NCBI GenBank assembly: GCA_950295325.1
Contig: OX485803.1
Coordinates: forward strand, 43,107,554 to 43,167,553
Source: Polytrichum commune
Taxonomy: Eukaryota; Streptophyta; Polytrichopsida; Polytrichales; Polytrichaceae
Direction: 5' to 3'
Length of the DNA: 60,000 nt
The translations under genes and the position numbers were made by a program. The notes under the pieces were generated by a model that was not told the DNA's origin, did not search any database, and saw nothing but the letters and a program-made list of their open reading frames with translations. Below are positions 22,751 to 35,697 of the stretch, one piece after another. Position 1 is the stretch's first letter. Every line of letters starts with the position of its first letter.

Positions 22751-23275
22751 AGTGATTTTGCATTAGATTGGGAGAAGTATAAGGCCGTGCAAATTTTGCC
22801 CATGTAATTAAATAGAAATCAGGAGGATTAAATTTTTTGGGTAATTCTGTTCATGAAATTGAGATTATCGTGAATTTTTCAAACCAAAAATTAGCCCAAA
22901 CATATTACCAATGTCTAGAGTCTACCATGACCACTCATTTTAATTGCTTATTCCTCCTCACTTTAAAACTCAAAATCATGACATGTGTCATGGCACTATT
23001 GGTTAGAGGCGCCCATAACTGATCACTTAAGAGATTTTGCGCCAGGTCTAAAGAAGTACAAGGAGGTGCAAGAATTTTCCATGTAGGAAGATAGAAATCA
23101 ATAGGACTGCAAATTTTTTGGTAGTTTTTATTTTTTAAATTGAAATTACTGTAAATTTTTGAAGCCAAAAGTTGGCATGAAGATATTACCAATGTCTAGA
23201 GTCTACCATAACCACTCATTCTTCCTCACTTTAGCACTTAGGATCAAGACATGTGTCATGGCACTATTGGTTTTG
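22751..23275 (+). repeat. Tandem duplication, two units of about 260 bp
   Basis: Unit 1 (about 22,751-23,005) and unit 2 (about 23,028-23,275) share GATTTTGCRYYA, AGGAGG/AAGGAGGTGCAA, ATTACCAATGTCTAGAGTCT, ACCACTCATT, and ACATGTGTCATGGCACTATT in the same order. Divergence is moderate. No coding signal. Confidence 0.7.
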
Positions 23276-25429
23276 GCCTAATTGAATTCGAGTCCCAACC
23301 TAATTGAAGTTAAGTTCCAACCTGATCAAAATTGAGTCCTAGTGTGATTGAAATTACGAAATTCTACAAATTGTTGATGGGGTCTTGATTGGACCCCAAC
23401 CTGCCTAGCGAAGAAAATTAAAATTGGTCCACCTAGATGGGGTCCGCCACCTGGCAGGTGTGATCAATATTTTGACTTGCCATCTCTTCTCAAATGTGCC
23501 CAAAAAATGTGACCCCGATTTTAGTGACTGTAGTTGAAGACCTAAAGTTTTTTTGACAAATTAAATTTTAGGGTTGGTTTTCTGATTGAACCTCCACTCA
23601 AACTATCTTCAAATGAAAATATGTTACCCTAGCTCAAAAGAGAGGCAATATACTTACTCAAATGATCTCACAAATCTTGAAACCATTATTTTGTGTTTTT
23701 CTGGGGAGTTTTGCAATTTGAGGTAGCAGTGACACAATTGCGCACCTTCCTTATTTACACCCACCAATACCTATCCAACTAAAAATTCCAATGGTAGATG
23801 TTTAGGATATGATGCGTTTGAGTAACCTGCAATTTTTCATATCAATTGGGAATCATGTGCACATAAAGATCAACAAAAAAACATGTTTAGGATATGCTAC
23901 CCCTAAATTGCGGAGGTGACAAATGTCAAGTTTGGGTTTATGGACCAGTTCCATTGTAAACTAGTTGAGAGCACACTCCCATACTTGAATTAATCCACAC
24001 ATAGCTAACTTTTTTGAATCAAAATTATCCATGTGGTTAGAGTGAACTGCTCATGACCAAGTTATGGTTGCATAGGACATTAGGGGTTAAGCGGTTGTTG
24101 AACTATCAAGGTAGACAGGTCATAACCCCTAACTTCCCAAGCAACGCATTTTGGGTTGATGGATGATTGCGTCCCTACACTAACCCCACCTAACTCATTC
24201 ATCCGCAATCAAACGATTATAAACACCAAGCAAACATGGATATTTGCTCATATGCACATGAGCCGTGCAATTTGAAGATGATTAAAATATGGAAAAGAAT
24301 GTCAAAGTGGGAAGTGGTCAAGTTTTTGTTGTGTTGGGAGCTCATGTGAGGGTGTTGACTCCAATCAATGGATGCCACTCCAATGCAAACCATGTCATAA
24401 CATCAATGATGTATATTTTGGTACGAGTGAAATATTCTTTAATTTTCAAATAAAAAAGGCCATTATGCTTACATCAACCGTTCATTTTAATCTTTGGACA
24501 CTCTCTGATTTTTAGGTGATTCTTTGCATATATTCTTTGTATTTGTGAAAACGTCATGGCATGTGAAAATCTCACAAATGCCATTTTTTTTAATACAAGG
24601 AAAGCTCGCTTGAATTGGTCTTTGGAGGCAATTTGCAAACTATATCTGGACATATTTACAAAATGCCAATAGCATGTGCAATTGATAACAAGGGAAGATG
24701 TCTTTTTATATCTTGATGTCATGTTCTTCATTGTTACCTTCAAACACGCTTGATAGCAATTAAACATAACATTCATGAATTGAAAAGACTTTTTTCTTTA
24801 CTTGATGAACTTGTACCATAGGTGTTCATACAAAATTAGTTTCAAAATGCATATTTTTCCAAAGTTGATGTGCACTCCACAAAACTAGAAATTGATTCGG
24901 CCTTGAAAAAACAACCGTCACATGTAAATGTGACATTTTCACGAGTGCTATGTTATATGGATTATGGGACGTAGTTTACATAGTCCAGATGCAAGGAATG
25001 CACATTTTGGCATGAGAATTTGTGGAGGTGCTCAATTATTAAGTTGTCACATCTAGTGGACCACACAAGCATTCCGCTCATTTTCTAGGTATATTTGATT
25101 GGTCAAAGGACTTTTTGGGCGTATAAAGTATGGCATTTTCTTATGGATCCCTTCCTTCAATTGTTATGATCTAAAAATTCAAAGGGTTATTCATGCCCAT
25201 TTCTTTTCCTCGGAATAGATCATCTCCCATGTTTCAAGGTCCTACGGATAAATCCCATTTTAGCCTCAAAACTTGTCCATGAAATTCCACTACCAACATT
25301 GAATGAAATGCACGTGAAAACAACCCTTTCATAGGCTTGGGAAATTAAGGATTGAATGGTTACTTTTTTTACTAGTCCACGTCTATTAGGATATGAAACA
25401 CGTGATTAGTACAAGATGGTTAACAAATC
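23276..25429. other. Intergenic, no convincing gene
   Basis: Short tandem echoes of 'ATTGAA(T)T..GAGTCC(A/T)A' occur at 23,280-23,350. A 100-residue minus-strand frame (24,474-24,776) is Lys/Phe-rich and matches no family I recognise. Confidence 0.35.
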
Positions 25430-25775
25430 CAAATGGAGGCCGTTACAACCACTTTCCTCATAATTATTGGAGCTCATGCTTCATATGAGTTCCTCATTCT
25501 TTATCAAAGTGAAGATTTTGGTACTCATCAAATGGTCATATTAGTCCTCCCAATTATGTTTGTTATACACCGAACTTAGAATTATTGTCATAATTTGAGC
25601 ATGTGGTCTAATATGTGCTAAACACATGTCTTTCTGGAATTTGTTGGAGCCACACCAAACCACATACTACTCAAGTATAGATGTCCGATTGAGATAAGTA
25701 ACTGACTTAGGCATATTTACTTTAACAAAGCATGATGTGACCAATTGAAAGGTCACCACTTTTGGTCAAGCAATA
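25430..25775 (+). repeat. Family B repeat, copy 1
   Basis: It shares ordered blocks with 34,250 and 54,560: ATTGGAGCTCATGCTTCATA, TATCAAAGTGAAGATTTTGG, CCCAATTATGTT, CTAAACACATGTCTTT, and TATAGATGTCCGATTGAGAT. No defined termini were found. Confidence 0.6.
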
Positions 25776-25899
25776 TTTGCAAGCTTATGAGACCAATTCT
25801 ATCATAAAATGCTAGAGGGAATGAGGCTCAAATCCTTTCTATTTAATTACTCAAGGTGACCCAAATGAAGAGTTCAATATCCCAATATTAAGTCCACTT

Positions 25900-26205
25900 G
25901 CACCACTTAGTTAAGGAGAATTAGCTAACTTATGAGCTATTGAAGATTGGCTAACCAAAATTTTGCTAACTAACCAAAATCATTCTCAAATTGTCTATAC
26001 CTCTTACTTAGGAGAATTAGCTAACAATACCAATTAGTCAAAATCAACTAATTTAATTATATGCAAGCTAACCAATCTCATCCCCCCCTTCTAGTTATAA
26101 TTAATCAAAGGTTGACCAATTTGAGAAGGGAGTTAAGGTTGACTAGCCAAAGTTTTATTCAACTTGCCCAAGTTTTGAACATGACAAAAATTACAAACAT
26201 TATTA
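25900..26205 (+). repeat. Family J repeat, copy 1
   Basis: It is rich in TTAGCTAAC / AACCAAAAT motifs and shares CAACTTGCCCAAGTTTTGAA with the inverted copy at 36,790-37,215. Confidence 0.6.
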
Positions 26206-27335
26206 TTTTTGTGGTCCACACCATTGGTGTTTCATTATACTACTAATTTTATTACGACTTCTGAAAATCTAAATTAGAACATTGAAAAGCATGATATTAT
26301 AATATTTTCTTGATAAATGTTGTTTTATGATCTTAAATGTATGCTAATATAAGATGATGTGAGGTATAGTGTTATCCACCTTGTAGTAAAACAAGAAGAG
26401 ATGGGGAAAATGAAAGGCAAGCATTCAAAAAAAAACATTGGACTAACCATTGGTAAATGATTATTTAGCATTAGGGGCATGGTTACAATAGGGGCACTAT
26501 GGCAGGCCTCCTAAAATGTGGCATTTCATTTTTGGACGCCACATTTAGCATTACTCAATTAATGAGATGTGTTCATGGGTTCAACAATATGTTCAAACAT
26601 AAAGACTCTAGATGCCGGAATCCCATTACTTTAAATTGAATATGAAGACAGGACAGTTGAACACATCTCATCAGCTAAGTAATGTTATGGGAGGGGGCTT
26701 GACCAACACATATTAGTTCATGATCAATGAGAAGGATGATGCAAGGAGTGTGTATTTGACAATGAACCATGCTTTATTTAAGGTAATGACGTAATGCTAG
26801 ATGCTAGAAAAATGGTCTATAGTTGTGCTAATAGTAGACATAATGTTTAGTATCCTTGAAAACGCCTCTCAAATATATAGACGATGATATGATCTCCTCT
26901 AAATCATGCTCAATTTTTCCCCCAACAAAATATTACCTTAACAAGAAGAGAAAAGTTTGTAATGCAAGGGTGAATGAATGGGAAATGAATAAAAAAATAA
27001 TAGGTTAAAAAAGGTGTCGAAAAGGTTTTCAATGTAGATTTTGGAAAGCTTTTCTAAAAAGTACAATTACCTTTTTGGCCCCACCAACTTTTCCCATTGT
27101 TTCATAGCTATTTAGATATGTTTAGATTCCAATTAGCTTAGATTAGAATCTTTACCACCACTTGGCAAAACTTTTGTCCTAAAAATCGATGTAATTAATG
27201 TTAAATAGAGAAAGTAAGCACCTGAATAGATTAAAAATAATCTCAAAAAAACTCAAAAATAATGTTACATTTACTAAAAGAAGGGCATCTAACCGGGTTG
27301 ATGCTTTTTTGAGGAGGTCATTTCAAACTTCTTAC
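26206..27335. other. Intergenic, no gene seen
   Basis: It contains a possible small inverted element at 26,470-26,700 (GAGATGTGTTCA ... TGAACACATCTC). The rest is featureless AT-rich DNA. Confidence 0.35.
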
Positions 27336-27680
27336 TTAGGGCCGATTTATACTACGGTGGAGAAGTCCTCCAGTCATGAATTCTAGAAATTTGATTGGCC
27401 AAGAGTGACACTCTTGTCTGGTGGTGGTTTACACTACGGTCAAGAGTCCTTTGATGGAGAACTTTGTACATGGATGAAAAAATGACATGGTTGCCAAAGT
27501 GGCAACACTTTTTCCAAGGGGAGTTCTCCGGAGGCCAAGTTTCTTGGGCAACCTCAAAGCCTTGGACAAGAAACTTGGCCTCCGGAGAACTCCAACTTCA
27601 ATAAAATATTTCTTCCTTAGAGAAATCTCTTGGGGGGTGCACTCCATTGTCAAGTTGAACACCACATGCGATCAATAAAA
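27336..27680. mobile_element. Family H-like element containing a strong hairpin
   Basis: It begins at TTA then GGGCCGATTTATACTACGG, the family H terminus, and contains two TTTACACTACGG-type motifs. The right terminus could not be located, so the end given is approximate. A perfect 27-bp-arm hairpin lies inside (see next entry). Confidence 0.45.
27520..27593. other. Perfect 27-bp-arm hairpin, 20-nt loop
   Basis: The arm GGAGTTCTCCGGAGGCCAAG plus TTTCTTG (27,520-27,546) is repeated as an exact reverse complement at 27,567-27,593. The DNA is GC-richer than its surroundings. A transcript would fold tightly. It could be a small-RNA precursor derived from a MITE, or simply the centre of a foldback element. 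Confidence 0.8.
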
Positions 27681-28056
27681 TCTACTTTTTACATAAAGCA
27701 TCACCAAAATGAGTCAAAATTTTATCAATTGTTTTTCATGAATAGATATACATGGTATCTATTACATAGTAAAAAATGGTAACCAACTTTGATGACTTTT
27801 TTTTGATAAAATTTATAAAACATACCGTTTCTAACTTGAATGACGCAAAATTGAACTCAAAAAATTACTACAAAAATTAAGATGCTAAAAAATTTCAAAA
27901 AATATAGAAAAAAGATATTATCAATGGTTATGCATATGTAGAAAAAATATCATAATTTTTAAAATTATATATGGCATATAATATAGGATAGTAAACTTTT
28001 ATCGCCCGTGGTTATGAAACGTAAGGGGGTGTGATCGCCCCAAGAGAAATCTTTGC
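27681..28056. other. Intergenic, very AT-rich
   Basis: Long A/T runs; no gene or element boundary. Confidence 0.4.
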
Positions 28057-28830
28057 ACTATTGTTCTCCCACTTTAGTATGACATTTTTGGGAAATACAA
28101 AAACGTTGTATTATCAAGGTGTCGTCTTCTCATTAATATGACAAATGATGTAAAGTTGTCATATTATTGAGGGAATACGAAAACATAAGTAATATGAGCT
28201 TAAAAATATATACAACAAGTTTAAGCAATATAGATGGTATGAAATAATAACTTATAACTCCAAACAATTACAAATATTCTCATGAACTCTTAAAATAAAA
28301 GTCCAAAGATCTTTGGTGTTGCCTACCCAAGTTAGCAACTGTCATCTTATCTAAATTCCCATCTAACTTTTGAAAACTAAGAATTTCACTAACACCAAAA
28401 TATAAAGAGTTCTCTAATAAGAAACTAGACAACAATGATGCATGACGTTTAACATCAAGATACTAGTGATACTATATCATCCGTGTACAAGGCAACATAC
28501 TAGGCAAGAGGCCACTCTCAACCTAACCATGTCCATTCTACACTAGTAACCCTAATTACCATTAAGTTCCGAACAATAAGTGAAGTTTCCAAGTAGTTCC
28601 CAAGTGAAAATGGATGTATTTTAGATGTACATTATATAGATGAAAGGAATTCTAGCATTAACTACCTCTTTAATATGACAAAACGGAGATTCTATATGTT
28701 GCATTATTGAGTGTTGTAGTCGTATAAAAGAGGGAGTTTTGAACTAAAAAGTTTGGTCTCATAAAAGTGTGTCGTAATATTGAGGGTGTCGTATAAACGA
28801 GTGTCGTATCAACGAGGTTGGACTATACCA
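28057..28830 (-). mobile_element. Family P (pogo-like) element, copy 2
   Basis: The left end CTATTGTTCTCCCACTTTAG and the inverted right end (TATAGTCCAACCTCGTTGAT) match the family. About 640 bp (28,200-28,830) is closely repeated at 43,545-44,150. A broken reading of the transposase tail is visible on the minus strand near 28,310-28,400. Confidence 0.6.
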
Positions 28831-29019
28831 ACATGTAATTTCTTTAAAAATCAATAAGAAGATCATGTTACCTACTTATTTACATTAATTTGGATGTATT
28901 ATAGAGGTGGAACATTTTCAAATAAATTATTGTCATGAAAGAAGTTCTAAAACATTACCATGTACCATTTTTTTTATCAATATATATATATTTTAAAGTA
29001 TCAATACAATGGTCATTTA

Positions 29020-29272
29020 GGGGGCAAGGTTTCTACTATGGCCAGCTATGACCATTTTGTGAAGTAGTCCGGTGAACTTCTCTTGGTGAAGTTATCCAAT
29101 ACACTTACCCTCTAGATGGTTACACTACGGCCGGTCAAGACTTCTTAAGGCATTATTTTACTGTCTTTTCATCTTCTCCGGCATACCATCCCTTAGCTTG
29201 CCTCAAAAACATGTCTTGGACAAAAATTCTTGACCGACCGGTGCACTTCTCCACCTTAGTGTAAAGCGGCCC
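29020..29272. mobile_element. Family H MITE, copy (253 bp, TTA target)
   Basis: It starts GGGGGCAAGGTTTCTACTAT and ends with TTAGTGTAAAGCGGCCC, with TTA duplicated at 29,017-29,019 and 29,273-29,275. Its internal GACCGACCGGTGCACTTCTC and GGTTACACTACGGCCGGTC resemble the terminus again. Confidence 0.65.
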
Positions 29273-29499
29273 TTAGTGTATGTCAACCATTTGCAAAGCG
29301 ACCATGCTAAGGTCAACTGTTTTCCCATTCGTGTTAAAGACAGTACATCACTTTTAAATTTTGGGATCGAGAAGTGAGCCTGGACTCTTAGAACCCAATG
29401 AATATGTGTTCTTAAGATCTTTGTTTCATTATATACCCATAACCTGATCATGTGGCAAGGTGATAAACACATGACCTTGAATGGTAAGGTACATGGGTC

Positions 29500-29880
29500 T
29501 TAAGTAGCTTGTTTACTTAATCAAACCCCTAAATTTAACCAGTATGTGATCAGTGAGGATTAATGAGAAAACATCATAAAGACACATGTTTAAAAGAGAT
29601 TGAACTACGTCTTTAAACATGAATAACTTCTCTACACTCAATAATGAACACAATTGGAAGGACCTATGTATCATGCTAAAAACTCAACAAACTCGTACTT
29701 CCGAAAACCATTATATCTTCATCACAAGAGATCCGATTCCCAACCCAATTTTTGCAGAATTTGTTTCATCGTAAAATTGCTAATGCAACACAAGTTTTTG
29801 TTATGTAAATCTACTGGGTAGAAGTTGGAGAACATGAGAAATGAAGCAAATAACACCCACACACCCTAAGTTATTTGTCG
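29500..29880 (-). repeat. Family B repeat, copy 2 (inverted)
   Basis: Closest to 55,640-56,035: GACACATGTTTAAAAGAGAT, TTCATCGTAAAATTGCTAAT / AATGCAACACAA, GTAGAAGTTGGAGAACATGA, and AATAACACCCACACACC. Confidence 0.6.
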
Positions 29881-30896
29881 TGACCTAACTTAGTTTCTTG
29901 ACTTCGAAATTCGAAGCTCTGACTCCGTGGGTTTGAAAAGGGACTGAATAACAGTAATTTATTCATGCAATTACTGACCTGTGCTTGAAGTTGACCTAGT
30001 GGGAGTGAACTTGAAATATGTAAGATACTGCCTATTCTAAACAACCCTAAATTCTGGGCTGACTTAGGGTACGTGTTTGCTGGGTCAGCTAGCTCATCAG
30101 TGATCGCAAGCTTGCAGAGTCCACCGGAGTCGGTCGCCTTGATCAGAAGATTAAATAAAAACTAAAAATTTGGTGACCCACAACAGAAATAGATCCACTA
30201 CAGACAACCAAGTCACCGCACAACTTAAATCTAGTAGTAAATATGTACAGTGGCAGTGCAAGTAAAGGTCAGTAAACACTGCTCCTGTGTCAGACATGGA
30301 GGAAGTCTTGTACTTGGGCAGGTATATAGAGAGGGAGAAATGGTGTAGATGTGCACTAAAAGCTGCAAGTCGGTACCCTAGTACTGCATAGTGACGAGAG
30401 AGGCGGTCAGCTGTATTCTTGAGTGCTGCTGATTCCAAGTGCAAAGAGGAGGTTCATGGTTCAAGAATCAATGTTTCTTTGTGAAGCCTCGAACAGAGCA
30501 TCGACGTGCATTAGTTTCCGGACTGGTGTAAATGGTGCTTAATAATATTGCATAGTACTGGTATGGTGTGCAATTGATTTCGCCACGAATCGTTGACAGA
30601 TTACCGACTGAGTTGTGGGATTTTGAAATTTGAGACTCCACATATCGCTTGAAATTTGAGATCATACTTCCAGAGGAATTTGTTTTTCACGTCCAGCTTT
30701 GGAGGTCTCCCTAGCGACTCTGCAGACTCTGTTGAATCATCACCTTTTTTCTTTTCTTTTTTGATGGATCATGCACTTTCGCAATTTGTGAACCGTATCT
30801 AGTCACTTGCATTGCCAGTACAGATCATAGTTTGGAAGTAGCTGACTGATTGGAAGGATGGAAGTCAAGGGTTTGAAGACGAGGGGCGCACAGAAA
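29881..30896. promoter_or_regulatory. Upstream region of paralog 1
   Basis: It is richer in GC than the repeat-filled flanks and free of recognised repeats from about 30,050. It probably contains the promoter and 5' UTR of the gene at 30,897. No TATA box or start site can be fixed with confidence. Two minus-strand frames here (97 and 65 residues) show no domain and are treated as chance. Confidence 0.3.
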
Positions 30897-31280
30897 ATGC
30901 GTCGTCCAAAGCAGTGGAAGTTGGAGCCCGTGCTCGAGGACTCCCATATGTGTCATTCGGTTTCCGAGAGCCGGCCGAGGGTAAAAACAACAAAACGCTC
31001 GAAATCTCAGAAAGGTGGCAAACCTACGGGCTCCTTGTTGATGAACCCGCTGAGCGTGTTGGAGAAACTTCGAGATTGGTACGTGAGCAAGATGAACGAC
31101 TTTGCGGCAGGGGGGGAGCTGGCGGGTGTGGCACATTACAGCGGCTTTTGCATGGGTCAAGATTACCCAGGCGCCCGTAAGCACGAAATGGCAAAGGAGG
31201 ACCGGGAGAGGGAGGCCATTTTGCAACAGTTGAATCTGGTTGAGCAAGAACGACAAAGGCAAGAAACTTTGGTTTTCTGA
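30897..31280 (+). CDS. Small basic protein, paralog 1 of 3 (LEPVLE / LRDxYV family)
   Basis: This 127-residue intron-less gene has a function I do not recognise. Three blocks are shared with paralogs at 41,525 and 51,505. They are LEPVLED (residues 9-15); NPLSVLEKLRDWYVSKMND (50-68), likely a helix; and a GQDYPG box (87-92). Residues 30-42 are very basic (KTTKRSKSQKGGK), like a nuclear localisation signal, and the tail from 98 is a charged Glu/Arg/Gln helix. An in-frame ATG lies 39 bases upstream. I chose the inner ATG because conservation among the three proteins begins there. The amino acids are conserved although the nucleotide sequences have diverged, which argues for selection on the protein. 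No signal peptide or membrane segment is seen. Confidence 0.75.
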   Translation: MRRPKQWKLEPVLEDSHMCHSVSESRPRVKTTKRSKSQKGGKPTGSLLMNPLSVLEKLRDWYVSKMNDFAAGGELAGVAHYSGFCMGQDYPGARKHEMAKEDREREAILQQLNLVEQERQRQETLVF

Positions 31281-34229
31281 CCATGACGCCCTCAACCGGC
31301 GCCTCCCGAAACGGACTACGTAACCTGCGAGAGGAGAATGATTGACGAGCCGCTTGATAGCAACGAGACATCCATCTATTCAAGTCGTCGTTTATGGGAC
31401 TTATCAATCTGCTCATCAACGTAAATTGAAGGTTATGAAAGAAATATATGTTCTCTGCGCACTAGATGAAAAAGCACGAGAAAAGTTGTTGGAAGTGCTG
31501 TGCGCTTGGATGAGGGACTAATTATGGAGCGGTAGCATGCGATGAAGAGGCTCTTCATTCTTGCTTGGATCTCCGGTAGGAGCCTGCGTGTAAATCTGTC
31601 TATCTATGATGCCCTTGTCCATCAAGGCGCACAAGACAAGCTCGCGTGTACAAATAGGACACACTTCTATACACCAGACACTTGCAACATGACCGAGAAG
31701 TCATATCATTTTCAAGTTGTACACTAGGTTAGAATTGCGGCCAGATAGATATGCATCTTTTGTTCAACGACGACCTGGAGGAATCACCATAGCTAGGTGG
31801 CTAGTAGGTATACTCATTAGCCACGAAACCGAAACCCACATCCGTGAAATTTTTGCCAACCATTTGCGGCGGGCATATACTATAGCACATCATGAGACAG
31901 AGTAGAAGGTTGACAATCTCTAGGTGAACTGATAGCTTGGTTGGGTACACTCAAAGGTTTCGTCTGTATGATGACCATATTATTGTGGGTTCCGGATTAG
32001 GTTTATTTGCACAACCACAAGCGGACCCATGCAATACAGAAAGAAATGAAACATTCATAAGACGTCCAGATCTTGAAGCAATGTGGCGTTTTCATGAGTT
32101 ATGTACAGATAGACCACTTGCTTTAGCTGCATGATATTCAATATGAACTATGCGTATGTATTCTGTAATGATGTGAGTGTGTAGCAGTGTGTATGTTGGA
32201 CAAAGTTTTTGCAAGTTTTTCACTTTTGACACACAAAAACTCGCACACAAAAAAAATCATGTCAATTGACACGCACAATTTAGAAGTTGACACGTAATGT
32301 GACTTGTGAATGAAAAAAACGCACGTCAATTGACATGCTAGAAATTGAAATGATACGTATTACTAGGCAACTTAAGTATTATAAACTGCAGCTCAAGTAT
32401 CCGGAAAACACAACCCATAACAGTAGGAGAACTTCCTACACCCACTTACATACTTAAGTTTAACCTTGTTATTGTGATTTCCTTTGTAATCGTGAAGGCT
32501 CTACAACGAAGACCGTAATCAGAGAGGTGGTGGAGGCTAAGTACAAGGGTGACAAGAGCATTGTCGCTTGTCTCTTGTGTATGTATTTCCACGACTATTT
32601 TGTGCAGGTATGTGAACAAACAATTTGCCCCAAGAGATCTCGAAGAGTGATGCTTTAGTTGGTTAAATAATGGGTTATTTTTTATGTGTCTCAACTTGAT
32701 ATTGGGATGATTTGAGGTAGATTTTGCATAGTGTAGAAATCCCCTTCAAATTCAGTTTAATGTACAAAGTAGAATTCACAATGCCTGAATTGAAGCTAGA
32801 TTGGAAGCCGTACTATTGTTGGGTGTGTGATTTGAATGCTAGCAACATTTATAAGTCCCTAAAGTTTGTCACGTACTCTAAGATAGTGGTAGATAATCCA
32901 CTCTCACCAGTGGCACTACCTACATCTGTGATAAATACTTTTGTATGGTCATCTTCTAAGTCATTTGATTTGAAGTTTTAAAAATGGGAGAAGATCTAGA
33001 GTGCTTTGTTTGATTAAACATTGGGGAAAATAGCCTCCATAATTATCCAAGCGATGATAGTGACCGAATCACAAATATCAAATTGTGGCTCAAAAGGATG
33101 TTGTTGAAGTTTCAATACATTGAAGAAGAAAGTGACATGTGTAAGGGAGAAAACCTGAAATTTACAGAAACACTTTGACATGAGTGTGAGAACAAAACAA
33201 AATTTGAGGCTTGACACATAGGTGGTAGCAATTTGGAATGGCACACAAATTGGCCTAAACTTATACAACTTTGGCAAAAAAATTATACTCATTCGATCAA
33301 GTATAGCTATTTGTAAGAGATGATTTTCCAAACAAAATGCAATCAAAAGCCACTTGCGTAATAAGTTGAACTTGAAGACCCTTGATGCTCTTATGTGGGT
33401 CTCTCTTTGTGGGCTTGAAGTGGATGCAATGGATTGGGCTACCATCTTCAACATTTGGAGAAACATGCGAGACCGAAGGATACTTACGCTCGATTGATAG
33501 TTTTTTTTTCTCACAAATCAAGATTATATTTTGATTATTCAAAATATGAATTTTTCTAAAATATCGTGTTACCCAAATTGAGGTGACATTTTAGAATAAG
33601 ATGTATATGTCAAGTGACGTTCATTTTTGTTTTTGAAGGTGACATTTTGGATTTGAAGTTGAACGTCAAATGAAATTTGTTTAAACATACACACTGGTGT
33701 GGAGGAAGTCTAGCTTGTTGGCCTGCCAGTGGGGCCCTTTATACTTTTGAATATATAGAAAAACCCTCTTTTTCGATGCCCTCTTCCTTAGTGCTTAATC
33801 TTTGTGTTCAAGTACAGAATATGTAACCCTGTAATTGGGCTCCACCCCATTTCCTCATGAGACCTTAGTTTTGTAGCAAGTACGGTTCATAGCTTCAGCC
33901 AAACGCAAAGTTCTTCACATGCCGTATATTTGTTCCAATTATGTAGTAGGAGATGGTGAATAAACATCACATGTCAATGTGCACATATTGCCATTCCTGT
34001 TGCTTTTCGTTCTTCTTTTTTCTTGCCCATTATGTATGCATGATGTAGTAAAAGATATTCCGAAACTTAATCATCGGTCATTGAGGTCTCAAGCGTTTGT
34101 GTGTGTTATGAATCGCTAAGCATTGTGCTTCTCAACCAGGATGGTGGGTGAACGTCTCATAACACTTACCAAGGGGGAGGGGAGGGGAATCCCATGCTTA
34201 TATTCTCAAGGCCCACATGAACGAATGCA
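31281..34229. other. Intergenic with weak coding-like fragments
   Basis: Two short plus-strand stretches read like protein: 31,717-31,905 (LELRPDRYASFVQRRPGGIT...) and 31,937-32,134 (GSGLGLFAQPQADP, RRPDLEAMWRFHELC). They are in different frames, so may be pieces of a decayed gene or transposon. A 166-residue minus-strand frame at 33,014-33,514 is Phe/Leu/Ser-rich and shows no domain. Positions 32,225-32,335 repeat GTCAATTGACACGC-like motifs. Nothing else is supported. Confidence 0.3.
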
Positions 34230-34690
34230 CATTGCTTAATAATATTTAGTGCTCTTTACAAGCTCATATGCCATGAAATAACCAAGTTAGCACATTACAC
34301 ATCAAAGACCAAATTATGGTCAAACCTAATTTCGGCCATTCGATCAGATCAGCAAGTGACTCATCCAGTAAACAATTACAAATTTTTGAATTTTTTTCAT
34401 TTGAAGTTTTTGAATCAGAGTTGAGGAGAAAAACTCATAAAAGTCAAAGGGTTCAAGATTGCCTCTCTCAATAAGTGATCAAACATAGGCCCTCCAATTG
34501 TGATAATTAAGATTGTTAAGTGGTTAACAAATTCTTAGCATGATGTCATGGTTGAATCTCATGGTAAGAAGTGCCATTTTGGTGTTTTTTCATAAACACA
34601 AGCGTTTTCATATACCACTCAACTATAGATGTCCGATAAAGAAGAGTGACCACATCAGGCGCACACACCTTATTTGGTTGTCATTCTTGA
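34230..34690 (+). repeat. Family B repeat, copy 3
   Basis: Blocks are shared with 25,430 and 54,560 (CCTCCAATTGTGATAATTA, GTGGTTAACAAATTCTTAGC, CTATAGATGTCCGATAAAGA). Confidence 0.5.
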
Positions 34691-35480
34691 AGGGTCGCAA
34701 AGCACCTACTTGACATCCACATGAATGTTGAGCATGGCCTGCACATGCGGTAATCTACGTAGTTGTCGCGGTATGCGACGTCGGCGGCCACACCACATCC
34801 GTGGGGTTTCATCCATTTAGATTTGGATGGATGAACCCTAGGAGTTGGAGAGATGCTCCTAAGTGAGAAGCCTCCTCGGCTTGGCATTCTTGCCATGTGG
34901 AGGTGTGTGGTGTATGTGTGCCTTTGCTAGGTTTTAGTTTTGTATGTTAGTGGTGGTTGGTACTCGAGCTGCAGTGACACACGATCACTATTTACACAAC
35001 ATAGTTGATATCAAACTCATCTCACAGTAAGAATCGTGCTGATCTCATCAAGCCTTATCAAAGTTTTTCTGGAGTAAAGCCTCATGACACCCACCAAGGG
35101 GGAAGAGGAAAATATCGTGAAACACTCTAGTTACTATTTGAACCGATTAACCTCTATATTGCGGTCAGAGCCCCGACATAGATTAATGAGACTGAACTGG
35201 AATGAATTAACAACAAACTGGGCAGGGACATACACCAAATCAGCTTTCTGTGGTTTGTATTTGAGTGTTTGGAAACCACACAATTGGGAGATTTGTCAAA
35301 TGTTATTAGACTTGGTTTTACACCTCACCTGCATCCTAAGTTTAGCGAAAATCAGTTCTTCAGGTCCAGCCCTTCTTTGATCCTGCATGTCTATTAGAGA
35401 CCCATACACCCAGCTTTGATTGTGGATACCAAGGTATATTGAATGCAATGGAATTAAATATCAAACTAACACAGTGATCG
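34691..35480. other. Intergenic, no gene seen
   Basis: A moderately GC-rich patch at 34,730-34,900 (CGGTATGCGACGTCGGCGGC) gives short frames without domains. Confidence 0.35.
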
Positions 35481-35697
35481 CAGAGAATTTTGGGCATACT
35501 AATCGGTTGAGATCCTAGTGTTTGCAAGTCCAACCGGTTACATGTTGATGACATCCTTCAGTTTTCCTATACTAATTTGAGGTATATTCTCTAGATTCCT
35601 CTAAAACAGTCAGTAATTCTCATGAAGTCTCCAACTTCAACCGGTTATTTTTCAAACTCAACCGGTTCATCTGCAACTGATTGCTGGTTCTTCCTGA
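35481..35697 (-). repeat. Family C repeat, copy 5 (inverted)
   Basis: It reads in reverse from GATCAGGAAGAACCAGCAAT to GTATGCCCAAAATTCTC, with both CCGGTTGAG and AACCGGTTGGACTTGCAAA blocks. Confidence 0.65.

Noticed and set aside
30151-30665. Two minus-strand frames (97 and 65 residues) upstream of paralog 1
   Set aside because: No recognisable features; they lie in the presumed promoter and leader of the plus-strand gene.
33014-33514. 166-residue minus-strand frame, the longest in its area
   Set aside because: Phe/Leu/Ser-rich, no motif, no flanking gene signals, and no support from repeats or paralogs.
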